DNA from: Streptomyces griseoruber
Lineage (GTDB): Bacteria > Actinomycetota > Actinomycetes > Streptomycetales > Streptomycetaceae
Direction: 5' to 3'
Length of the DNA: 64,000 bases
NCBI RefSeq assembly: GCF_001514205.1
Contig: NZ_KQ948771.1
Location: forward strand, 248,001-312,000
This document shows, one piece after another, positions 51,581-58,556 of the stretch (position 1 is the stretch's first letter; the number at the start of each line of letters is the position of its first letter). Under the pieces are notes generated by a model. That model ran no database searches. It was not told where the DNA came from and saw only the letters and a program-made list of their open reading frames with translations. Position numbers and translations under genes: made by a program.

Positions 51581-52609
51581 CTAAGCGCTCAGGGAGTTGA
51601 GATGTGCTCGGCGGGATTCTCCCGTCTGCCCCTGGACCAGGAGGAACAGGGCCTCCCTCGCCAGGCGTTGGGCCCTGCTCGTCAGCAGCATCGCGCGGCC
51701 TCCTCCCGTCACCACGGCCGCCGTGGTCGCCGTCCGCATCAGCGCGTAGGCCTGGGAACGCAGGGCGAGGCGGTCTTCGAGGTGCTCGTGGGGCTTCGCC
51801 TCGTCGGTCAGGGTGTAGGCCTCGGCGCGCACCGTCGCGAGGCGGGTGCGCAGGCGGGCGGCCGTCGCCTCGTCCGACAACCCGAGTGCCGCCTCCGTGA
51901 TGCCGAAGACCGCCGGGTTGGCGTTCACCGTCCTGAGGCGGTCGGTCGCGGCCCAGGTCCGGTGCGGGGTGCGCAGGGCCACCGCCTCCTCGGGGAGCCA
52001 CAGGCCGTCCAGGTCCAGGGAGACCGTGCGGGCCGCGGTGAGGGCGGCCAGGCGCAGCGGGGCGGATGCCCGCAGACCCGGCTGGTCGCGGGCCTCCGTG
52101 AAGGCGAACAGGGCCTCGTCGGCGTCCGTGACTCCGGCGAGGAGCAGCACGTCGTTCAGGCCCCAGCCCGTGTACCAGGGGACCTTGCCGTCGAAGCGCC
52201 AGCCGCCCCGCTCGCGGGTGGCCCGGACGGGGACGCGGGGGTGGGACCGCAGATGGGCGTACGCCACCCCGGACAGCAGGTCGCCGGTCGCCAGCCGGCC
52301 GAGCAGGCGCTCGCGCACCGGGCCCTCGCTCTTCGCCAGGGTCAGCACCGGGGTGTGGTGCTGCGTCTGCACGAACCAGGTCGAGCAGCAGGCCCCGGCC
52401 AGGATCTCCGCCGTCTCCCGCACCACCGCGCCGGGCGCCTCGGCACCGCCGTACTCCTTCGGCGCGTTGAGCCCCAGCAGACCCGAGCGTCTGATCTCCG
52501 TGAGGTGGCCCACCGGCACCTCGCCCTGGTCGACCTGTTCGGCGTGCGGGAGGAGGAGGTCGTCGGCGAGGCGGCGGGCGCGGGTGACGAGGGGGTGCGG
52601 TGCGGTCAT
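51581..52609 (-). CDS. acyl-CoA dehydrogenase-family protein, possibly sulfur-acquisition type
   Basis: ATG 52609 gives 342 residues of the acyl-CoA dehydrogenase fold: LTEIRRSGLLGLNAPKEYGG, VAYAHLRSHPRVPVRATRER and GGWRFDGKVPWYTGWGLNDV. The C-terminal four-helix domain (ADTAR region replaced by RLRTRLATVRAEAY) is shorter than usual and the typical catalytic Glu is not obvious. Flavin-dependent members such as SfnB and DszC act as monooxygenases in sulfur scavenging. The position next to ssuED suggests that role, though the orientation is convergent. The alternative is an ordinary acyl-CoA dehydrogenase. Confidence 0.7.
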   Translation of the reverse strand: MTAPHPLVTRARRLADDLLLPHAEQVDQGEVPVGHLTEIRRSGLLGLNAPKEYGGAEAPGAVVRETAEILAGACCSTWFVQTQHHTPVLTLAKSEGPVRERLLGRLATGDLLSGVAYAHLRSHPRVPVRATRERGGWRFDGKVPWYTGWGLNDVLLLAGVTDADEALFAFTEARDQPGLRASAPLRLAALTAARTVSLDLDGLWLPEEAVALRTPHRTWAATDRLRTVNANPAVFGITEAALGLSDEATAARLRTRLATVRAEAYTLTDEAKPHEHLEDRLALRSQAYALMRTATTAAVVTGGGRAMLLTSRAQRLAREALFLLVQGQTGESRRAHLNSLSA

Positions 52610-52708
52610 GGACGAGATTCTTTCCCGTGTCGGGGTCCGGGGTGTCGATCCGGGGGACTGCCGTTCGTGTAGGAGGTGGGACAACGGCACGAAGCCAAGG
52701 AGGACGTC

Positions 52709-53059
52709 ATGAAGCACTACCTGCTCAGCGTGGTCCAGCCGGCCGGCGGGACGCCGCCCGCCCCCGAGGAGCTGGCCGAGATCATGCGCCGGGTGGAGGC
52801 GTACAACGACGAGCTGCGCGCCGCCGGGGCCTGGGTCTTCGCCGGCGGTCTGCACGGACCCGAGACGGCCACCGTGCTCCGGCCGAAGGACGGTGACGTG
52901 CTCGTCACCGACGGCCCGTACGCCGAAGGGAAGGAGTACCTCGGCGGTCTGTGCCTGATCCGCGCCGCCGACCTCGACGAGGCCCTGGAATGGGGCAGGA
53001 AGGCCGCCCTGGCCACCACCCTCCCCATCGAGGTGCGGCCGTTCGCGGACCGGCACTGA
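52709..53059 (+). CDS. YCII/DGPF-domain protein
   Basis: ATG 52709 follows AAGGAGG and gives 116 residues. The DGPF-type YCII fold is recognised from MKHYLLSVVQPAGG, EEVL-like helix EELAEIMRRVEAYNDEL, and the signature VTDGPYAEGKEYLGGLCLIR, with DEALEWGRKAA after it. These proteins are small alpha-beta barrels with a conserved His-Asp-type pocket. DGPF proteins are regularly encoded next to ECF42 sigma factors, and such a factor follows nine bases later. Its biochemical role is unknown. Confidence 0.88.
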   Translation: MKHYLLSVVQPAGGTPPAPEELAEIMRRVEAYNDELRAAGAWVFAGGLHGPETATVLRPKDGDVLVTDGPYAEGKEYLGGLCLIRAADLDEALEWGRKAALATTLPIEVRPFADRH

Positions 53060-53068
53060 GGCCGGACG

Positions 53069-54265
53069 ATGGGTGACCCCGTCGACGTCGAGGCCGTGTT
53101 CCGCGCGGAGTACGGCCGGGCCGTCGCCGTCCTGGTCCGCCACCTCGGTGACATCGGCCTCGCCGAGGAGGCGGTCCAGGAGGCCTTCACCACGGCCCTG
53201 CGGCGCTGGCCGGAGACCGGTCCGCCGCCCAGCCCGGCCGGATGGATCATCACCACCGCCCGCAACCGGGCCGTCGACCGGCTGCGCCGCGAGGCCGGCC
53301 GGGACGCCCGGCACGCCGAGGCGGCCCGGCTGTACGCCCCCGACCCGCCCGCGGAGGAGGGCCCCGTGCGCGACGACCGGCTCCGTCTGATCTTCACCTG
53401 CTGTCACCCGGCGCTCGCCCCGCAGGCGCGGGTCGCCCTGACCCTGCGGCTCCTCGGCGGTCTCACCACCGCGCAGATCGCCCGCGCGTTCCTCGTCCCC
53501 GAACCCACGATGGCCCAGCGCCTGGTCCGCGCCAAGGCGAAGATCCGCGACGCCCGCATCCCGTACCGGGTGCCCCGCGACGCCGACCTCCCGGACCGGC
53601 TGAACGGCGTGCTCGCCGTCGTCTACCTGATCTTCAACCAGGGGTACGAGGGTGATCCCGGCCTGTGCGCGGAAGCCCTGCGTCTCGGGCGGTTCCTCGG
53701 CGAGCTGATGCCGGACGAGCCCGAGGTCACCGGGCTGCTCGCGCTGATGCTGCTCGTCGAGTCCCGCCGGGACGCCCGTCAGGACGCCGGCGGCACGCTC
53801 GTCCCGCTGCCCGAACAGGACCGGCGCCGCTGGGACCGGGCGCTGATCGCCGAGGGACAGGACCTCGTCCGCCGCTGTCTGCGCCGCGACCGGCCGGGGC
53901 CGTACCAGATCCAGGCCGCCGTCCAGGCCGTCCACAGCGACGCGCCGACCGCCGCGGCCACCGACTGGGGGCAGATCCTGCGGCTCTACGACCAGCTGAC
54001 GGCCCTCGCCCCGAGTCCGGTGGTGGCGCTGAACCGGGCGGTGGCGGTCGCCGAGGTCGACGGCCCGCGGCCCGCCCTCGACCTGCTGGACGCGCTCGAC
54101 CTCGACGGCTACCACGTCTTCCACGCCGTCCGGGCCGACCTGTTGCGGCGCCTCGACCGCCGCACCGAGGCGGCCCGGGCCTACGCGTCCGCCCTCGCGC
54201 TGGCCGAGAACCCGGCCGAGCGCGCCTATCTGGAGAAGCGCCTGCACACCCTGCACGGACTGTAG
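53069..54265 (+). CDS. ECF42-type sigma factor with C-terminal TPR-like extension
   Basis: The 398-residue protein has sigma regions 2 and 4 within the first 180 residues: EEAVQEAFTTALRRWPETGP, GWIITTARNRAVDRLRREAG, FTCCHPALAPQARVALTLRL, and EPTMAQRLVRAKAKIRDA. A 210-residue C-terminal domain follows (VYLIFNQGYEGDPGLCAEAL, LLALMLLVESRRDARQDAGG, VALNRAVAVAEVDGP, AERAYLEKRL). This long extension without an anti-sigma gene defines the ECF42 group, where the extension controls activity. It is nine bases after the YCII gene and is surely co-transcribed with it. Confidence 0.92.
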   Translation: MGDPVDVEAVFRAEYGRAVAVLVRHLGDIGLAEEAVQEAFTTALRRWPETGPPPSPAGWIITTARNRAVDRLRREAGRDARHAEAARLYAPDPPAEEGPVRDDRLRLIFTCCHPALAPQARVALTLRLLGGLTTAQIARAFLVPEPTMAQRLVRAKAKIRDARIPYRVPRDADLPDRLNGVLAVVYLIFNQGYEGDPGLCAEALRLGRFLGELMPDEPEVTGLLALMLLVESRRDARQDAGGTLVPLPEQDRRRWDRALIAEGQDLVRRCLRRDRPGPYQIQAAVQAVHSDAPTAAATDWGQILRLYDQLTALAPSPVVALNRAVAVAEVDGPRPALDLLDALDLDGYHVFHAVRADLLRRLDRRTEAARAYASALALAENPAERAYLEKRLHTLHGL

Positions 54266-54280
54266 TGGTTGCCCGGGGAA

Positions 54281-54313
54281 TGTATTTTGGTCCATGAAAG
54301 GTTGGCATATACA
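54281..54313. promoter_or_regulatory. AT-rich promoter segment with TGTAT/ATACA ends
   Basis: This short stretch is markedly AT-rich compared with its surroundings and is bounded by TGTAT (54281) and ATACA (54309-54313). It lies 64 bases before the aldehyde dehydrogenase start, in the only gap between the sigma factor and that gene. It probably contains the promoter; no clear -35/-10 pair or operator was identified. Confidence 0.35.
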
Positions 54314-54376
54314 CCGAGCCGACCGCTCGCCGTCCGAACCCAGGGCCGCAAGGCCCGCGCACCCCAGCGAGGCACC

Positions 54377-55732
54377 GTGACCACCGCCGCCACCCCCGAG
54401 CAGCCCACCGGCCCCCTCGCCGCCCCCGAGCGGCCCGCCGATGTCGTGGCCCGGCTGCGCGCAGCCTTCCGCACCGGCCGCACCAAGCCCGTCGCCTGGC
54501 GCACGGACCAGCTGCGCCGCCTGCGCGCGCTGCTCACCGAGCACGGCGCCGACCTCGCCGCCGCCCTCCACGCCGACCTGGGCAAGAGCGCCACCGAGGC
54601 GTACCGTACCGAGATCGACTTCACGATCCGCGAGATCGACCACACCCTCGACCACCTGGACGCCTGGCTCACCCCCGAGCCCGCCCCGGTCCCGGCCCAC
54701 CTCGGCGCCGACGCGCGCGCCTGGACGCAGGTCGACCCGCTCGGCGTCGTCCTCGTCATCGCGCCCTGGAACTACCCCGCCCAGCTGCTGCTGGCCCCGC
54801 TGGTCGGCGCCCTCGCCGCCGGAAACGCGGTCGTCGTCAAGCCCAGCGAGCTGGCCCCCGCCACCTCCGCCGCGCTGGCCCGGCTGCTGCCCGCCCACCT
54901 CGACACCGAGGCGGTCGCCGTCGTCGAGGGCGGCGTTCCCGAGACCACGGCCCTGCTCGCCGAGCGCTTCGACCACGTCTTCTACACCGGCAACGGCACC
55001 GTCGGCCGGATCGTGCTGCGCGCCGCCGCCGAGCACCTCACCCCGGTCACCCTCGAACTCGGCGGCAAGTCACCGGCGTTCGTCGACCGCGACGCCGATC
55101 TCACCGTCGTCGCCGACCGGCTGGCCCGCGGCAAGTTCCTCAACGCCGGCCAGACCTGTGTCGCCCCCGACTACGTCCTCACCGACCAGCGGACCGCCGC
55201 CGCCCTCGAACCCCTGCTGGCCCGCGCCGTCGAGACCCTCTACGGCGCCGACCCGCAGACCTCGCCCGAGTACGGCCGGATCGTCAACGAACGCCACTTC
55301 GACCGGCTCACCGCCCTGCTCGACTCCGGGCGGACCGTGACCGGCGGCCGTCACGACCGTACGGACAAGTACATCGCGCCGACCGTCCTCGCCGACGTCG
55401 ACCCCGCGTCGCCCGTGATGGCCGAGGAGATCTTCGGCCCCATCCTGCCGATCGTGACCGTCGCCGGGCTGGACGAGGCGATCGGGTTCATCAACGACCG
55501 CGACAAGCCCCTCGCCCTGTACGTCTTCTCCGAGTCCGACACCACGCGCTCCCGCATCGCCGCCGAAACCTCCTCCGGCGGCCTCGGGTTCGGCCTGCCC
55601 CTCGCCCATCTCACCGTCTCCGACCTGCCGTTCGGCGGTGTGGGGGAGAGCGGCATGGGCAACTACCACGGCCGCTACTCCATCGAGACCTTCAGCCACC
55701 GCAAGGCGGTGCTGGACAAGCCGCTGGGCTGA
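54377..55732 (+). CDS. NAD(P)-dependent aldehyde dehydrogenase
   Basis: GTG 54377 follows GCGAGG and gives 451 residues, the shorter class resembling fatty-aldehyde and coniferyl aldehyde dehydrogenases. Motifs: VLVIAPWNYPAQLLLAPLVG (cofactor region), VFYTGNGTVGRIVLRAAA, the general base LELGGKSPAFV, the nucleophile NAGQTCVAPDYVL, and EEIFGPILPIVTV. The terminal SDLPFGGVGESGMGNYHGRY is also typical. It oxidises an aldehyde to the acid. It may be induced independently of the upstream ECF42 operon, given the 111-bp AT-rich gap. Confidence 0.9.
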   Translation: MTTAATPEQPTGPLAAPERPADVVARLRAAFRTGRTKPVAWRTDQLRRLRALLTEHGADLAAALHADLGKSATEAYRTEIDFTIREIDHTLDHLDAWLTPEPAPVPAHLGADARAWTQVDPLGVVLVIAPWNYPAQLLLAPLVGALAAGNAVVVKPSELAPATSAALARLLPAHLDTEAVAVVEGGVPETTALLAERFDHVFYTGNGTVGRIVLRAAAEHLTPVTLELGGKSPAFVDRDADLTVVADRLARGKFLNAGQTCVAPDYVLTDQRTAAALEPLLARAVETLYGADPQTSPEYGRIVNERHFDRLTALLDSGRTVTGGRHDRTDKYIAPTVLADVDPASPVMAEEIFGPILPIVTVAGLDEAIGFINDRDKPLALYVFSESDTTRSRIAAETSSGGLGFGLPLAHLTVSDLPFGGVGESGMGNYHGRYSIETFSHRKAVLDKPLG

Positions 55733-55744
55733 GCCCGCCGGAAC

Positions 55745-55774
55745 GCGACAGAAGGAAACGTGACAGAAGGAAAC
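55745..55774. repeat. tandem 15-bp repeat GYGACAGAAGGAAAC
   Basis: GCGACAGAAGGAAAC (55745-55759) is followed directly by GTGACAGAAGGAAAC (55760-55774), 14 of 15 identical, and a third partial copy AGGGCAGAAG. It lies just after the aldehyde dehydrogenase stop. Confidence 0.65.
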
Positions 55775-55860
55775 AGGGCAGAAGCGGGCATCGGTGGGGC
55801 AGTAACGGTGCCGCGATAGTCCGGAATGGCGCGGTCCGTAGTCCGAAGCGGCCAATTCCA

Positions 55861-55878
55861 CCGGACTTTCGAATCCGG
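55861..55878. promoter_or_regulatory. inverted repeat CCGGA-N8-TCCGG
   Basis: CCGGACTTTCGAATCCGG has 5-bp perfect arms and a near-palindromic centre. TAGTCCG occurs twice just upstream (55817 and 55834 region). It lies about 105 bp before the small ORF at 55983 and could be a regulatory site for the sigma operon. Confidence 0.35.
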
Positions 55879-55936
55879 CATGCACGAAACGCGCGTCCCG
55901 AACGCCGTGGTGGCAGAAGGTGTAACCGTCGCCTTC

Positions 55937-55954
55937 CGGGGCTCCTGAGCCCCG
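55937..55954 (+). promoter_or_regulatory. hairpin CGGGGCT-CCTG-AGCCCCG before sigma operon
   Basis: A perfect 7-bp stem with a CCTG loop ends 28 bases before GTG 55983. It could terminate transcription from the aldehyde dehydrogenase gene or be a 5' untranslated hairpin of the sigma operon. Confidence 0.5.
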
Positions 55955-55982
55955 CACACCCAGCGGAAGGACCGAACGGTCC

Positions 55983-56147
55983 GTGAACGACCAGTTCGCA
56001 CAGCTCGCCCGGGACGTGGCGCTGTCCCTGCTCGCCCTCCGGGTCTTCGGACCCGGGGCCGTCACGCTCGCGCGCCGGGTCGCCGCCGCCCTCGTGCGGG
56101 TGGGCGTCCGGGAGATGGACCACCGGCTCCCGGGAGGCGATCGGTGA
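55983..56147 (+). CDS. 54-residue hypothetical protein coupled to sigma factor
   Basis: GTG 55983 lies downstream of GGAAGGA and opens 54 codons: VNDQFAQLARDVALSLLALR, then VFGPGAVTLARRVAAALVRV and REMDHRLPGGDR. It ends with TGA 56145-56147, overlapping the sigma factor's GTG at 56144 by GTGA. The sequence forms two amphipathic helices with no charged clusters and could bind the sigma factor. Good codon use, ribosome site and translational coupling support a real gene, but I recognise no family. Confidence 0.6.
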   Translation: MNDQFAQLARDVALSLLALRVFGPGAVTLARRVAAALVRVGVREMDHRLPGGDR

Positions 56148-56710
56148 CCCAGGAGGAGCTGCGCCCCACCGGCAACCCCAGGGCGCCGGAGAAGCTGCCG
56201 CTGGACTTCAGCGCCTTCCACCAGCTGCACCGCCCGCGCTACGTCCGCGAGGCCGAGCGCTGTCTGCGCTGCCGGGCGGACGCCGAGGAGGCCGTCGACG
56301 AGGCGTTCGTCCAACTCGCCCGGGAGTGGCCGCAGATACTGCGCGCCGAGAACCCCGCCGCCTACGCCTGGCGGGTCATGAAGAACCGCGTCGTCGACCA
56401 CGCCCGGGCCCGGGGCCGGCGCGCCACCCTCATGGACACCGCCGTCTTCGAGACGGTGACCCTCCAGGGCGCCGAGGACGCCTTCGAGGTCATCGAGCAG
56501 AACCTGCGGCTGTTCCACGCGATCTCCGCCCTCCCCGAACGCCAGCAGGACGTCATCCGGCTGCGCTACTGCGAGGGCTACGACACCGCCGAGGTGGCGC
56601 ACGAACTCGGCATCACCGAGGCCGGGGTGCGCTCCATCGAGCGCTACGCCAGGCACCGGCTGCGGGAGATCTACACATCGTGCGCCGAGGAGGAGGCGGA
56701 GCGTTCATGA
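56144..56710 (+). CDS. sigma-70 family RNA polymerase sigma factor
   Basis: GTG 56144 encodes 188 residues. Region 2: FSAFHQLHRPRYVREAERCL, EEAVDEAFVQLAREWPQIL, YAWRVMKNRVVDHARARGRR. Region 4: ISALPERQQDVIRLRYCEGY, DTAEVAHELGITEAGVRSIE and RYARHRLREIY. It is an ECF-sized factor without visible anti-sigma gene. It overlaps the 54-residue ORF upstream (GTGA) and the next gene downstream (ATGA), so the three are translationally coupled and one of the partners may modulate it. Confidence 0.85.
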   Translation: MTQEELRPTGNPRAPEKLPLDFSAFHQLHRPRYVREAERCLRCRADAEEAVDEAFVQLAREWPQILRAENPAAYAWRVMKNRVVDHARARGRRATLMDTAVFETVTLQGAEDAFEVIEQNLRLFHAISALPERQQDVIRLRYCEGYDTAEVAHELGITEAGVRSIERYARHRLREIYTSCAEEEAERS

Positions 56711-57573
56711 CCTACGACACCGTGAGCGACATCGACACGCTGCTGGCCGGGGCGCGGCTGGTGCCCACCGCCCCCTACCGCCGCTGCGACATCGAGGCCG
56801 CCGAGGCCCGGATAGCCGCCCGGGTCGCGGTCCCGGCCGCCGACGGCATCGGGGCGCGGACCCGCCCCCAGCAGGCCGCCGCCCGCCGTCCCCCGAGGGT
56901 CCATCCCTCGGCCCGGGACCTGCGGGCCCTGTGCGAGGCGCTGCTGACCCGCCCCGGCGCCCTGAGCGACCTCGGCGCCTTCCACGGCAGCGCGCTGCCC
57001 GAACCCTCCGGAGCGCGCGTCCTCGGCGCCCTCCTCCATCTGGCCGGCTGCGAGGACAGCGGCCGCTTCTGGTGGCAGTACGGGGCCGGCGCCGGCGACA
57101 CGATCTCCTCGTACTGCCTCTACCTCCACCACCGCTCGCACGGCGAGGACGAGGAGGCGGACTGGTGGCTCAGCCACACGGAGATCACCCCCGCCACCCT
57201 GAGCCGGGAGGCCACCGAGGTGGAGATCGCCACGGCCCTGCACGTGCTCAGAGGTCTGCGGCGCGGCCGCCGGGGACTGACCAAGGCGCTGCGCGCCCTG
57301 GTGGAGTACGTCCCGGCCGTGGTCGGCTTCGTCGACGAGGACCTGGAACTGCCCCTCCCGGACGGCGATCTCGCCGGCATCGTGGAGGAGGCCGTCGCCC
57401 ACGGCGGCACCCCGCCCGCCGGGGAACGCCGGTGCGTACGGTCCCGCCCGCTGCTCGAACGCCGGGAGTCGGCCGTGCACACCGTCTCCTCGGCCACCCC
57501 GCGCACGGCCCGCCACTGGAGCCGGGACGTCCAGGAGGCGCTGCGCAAGTGCGAGGAGACCGTGGCCTGTTGA
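56707..57573 (+). CDS. conserved hypothetical protein in sigma operon
   Basis: ATG 56707 overlaps the sigma stop (ATGA) and encodes 288 residues. There are no membrane helices or signal peptide. A first part (SDIDTLLAGARLVPTAPYRR, EAAEARIAARVAV) is followed by a Pro/Arg linker. A helical domain then shows VLGALLHLAGCEDSGRFWWQ, YGAGAGDTISSYCLYLHHRS and DWWLSHTEITPATLS. The FWWQYGAGAG element recurs in uncharacterised Streptomyces proteins that sit after sigma factors. The function is unknown; regulation of the preceding sigma factor is the simplest inference. Confidence 0.72.
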   Translation: MTYDTVSDIDTLLAGARLVPTAPYRRCDIEAAEARIAARVAVPAADGIGARTRPQQAAARRPPRVHPSARDLRALCEALLTRPGALSDLGAFHGSALPEPSGARVLGALLHLAGCEDSGRFWWQYGAGAGDTISSYCLYLHHRSHGEDEEADWWLSHTEITPATLSREATEVEIATALHVLRGLRRGRRGLTKALRALVEYVPAVVGFVDEDLELPLPDGDLAGIVEEAVAHGGTPPAGERRCVRSRPLLERRESAVHTVSSATPRTARHWSRDVQEALRKCEETVAC

Positions 57574-57603
57574 CGGCGCGCCACGAGGAGGCGCCGGCGT
57601 CCG

Positions 57604-57677
57604 CGGCAGCTCGATCGCCGTACTGCGCCGGGCCGTCGAGCTCGGCGTCGACCACATCGACACCGCCGCCTTCTTGA
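57604..57677 (+). pseudogene. fragment of aldo/keto reductase
   Basis: About 24 codons read SSIAVLRRAVELGVDHIDTA followed by AF, the N-terminal signature of aldo/keto reductases (the Asp before TA is the catalytic one). The match ends abruptly at the junction with the E1-alpha stop region near 57678. The rest of the gene is missing on both sides. Confidence 0.65.
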
Positions 57678-58556
57678 TCACTTCATACGCGGCGGGGAGT
57701 GGCTGGAGGTACCCGCCCGCGACCTGCGGGTCAGCAACGCGCCGTCGACCTTCACCGCCCGGTCGTCCCTGGTCGCCCAGCGCCTGCGTACGCCGTCCTC
57801 GTGCTCGGCCTGCGCCCGTTCCACGGCCTCGACGTCCATACCGTCCACGGACCAGGCGACCATGCCGTAGGAGGTGGCGCGCATCGCCAGGTCGGTCTGC
57901 GCCTGGTGGCGCTCCAGGGCTGTGCCCATGGCGTACAGGTTGTTTTCGCAGACGAACAGCAGGGGGAGGTTCCACAGGGCCGCGAGGTTCGCCGTCTCGT
58001 GGAACTCGCCCTCGGCGAAGGCCCCGTCGCCGAAGAAGCAGCACGTGACGCGGTGCTGTCCGCGCATACGGTCGGCGAGCGCCAGGCCGGCGGCCAGGGG
58101 GAGCCCGCCGGCGACGATGGCGTTGCCGCCGTAGAAGCGCCGGCTCGCGTCGAACAGGTGCATGGACCCACCCCGGCCGCCGCTGCACCCGGTGGCCCTG
58201 CCGTACATCTCCGCCATGACCGCCTCGGCGGTGATGCCGCGCGCCAGCGCGTGACCGTGGTCGCGGTAGGTGGAGACGACCGCGTCCTCGGGTGTCAGCG
58301 CCTCGTTGACGCCGACGGCGACGGCCTCCTCGCCGATGTAGAGGTGGACGAAGCCCCGGATCTTCGTGGCGCTGTACAGCTCGACGCACCGCTCCTCGAA
58401 ACGCCGGATACGCAGCATCGTCTCCAGCAGATCCGTGCGGTGCCCCGTACCCGGCCCCAGCTCGGTCTTCGCGGTCTTCGGGGTCTTCGGGGACTTCGCG
58501 GCCTTCGGGGACTTCCTTGCGGGTTTCCGGGTACGGCTGGGGCGGGCCAGGCTCAT
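57678..58556 (-). CDS. pyruvate/acetoin dehydrogenase E1-alpha subunit, C-terminally truncated
   Basis: ATG 58556 follows TTGGAGGG and overlaps the ligase stop (ATGA). After a low-complexity tail of KSPKAAKSPKTPKTAK come TPP-dependent E1-alpha motifs: LYIGEEAVAVGVNEALTPED, STYRDHGHALARG, GRGGSMHLFD and the TPP/Mg site FFGDGAFAEGEFHETANLAA followed by LPLLFVCENNLYAMGT. Homology stops at SVDGMDVEAVERA. The last 45 residues (AQAEHEDGVRRRWATRDDRA and so on) are unrelated, and the normal 60-80 residue C-terminal part is missing. E1-beta and E2 genes expected downstream are absent. The protein (292 residues) is probably non-functional. Confidence 0.82.
   Translation of the reverse strand: MSLARPSRTRKPARKSPKAAKSPKTPKTAKTELGPGTGHRTDLLETMLRIRRFEERCVELYSATKIRGFVHLYIGEEAVAVGVNEALTPEDAVVSTYRDHGHALARGITAEAVMAEMYGRATGCSGGRGGSMHLFDASRRFYGGNAIVAGGLPLAAGLALADRMRGQHRVTCCFFGDGAFAEGEFHETANLAALWNLPLLFVCENNLYAMGTALERHQAQTDLAMRATSYGMVAWSVDGMDVEAVERAQAEHEDGVRRRWATRDDRAVKVDGALLTRRSRAGTSSHSPPRMK

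Noticed and set aside
51581..55036. 1151-residue minus-strand frame
   Set aside because: Only the 342 C-terminal residues are the acyl-CoA dehydrogenase-like protein; the rest is antisense to the YCII, sigma and aldehyde dehydrogenase genes.
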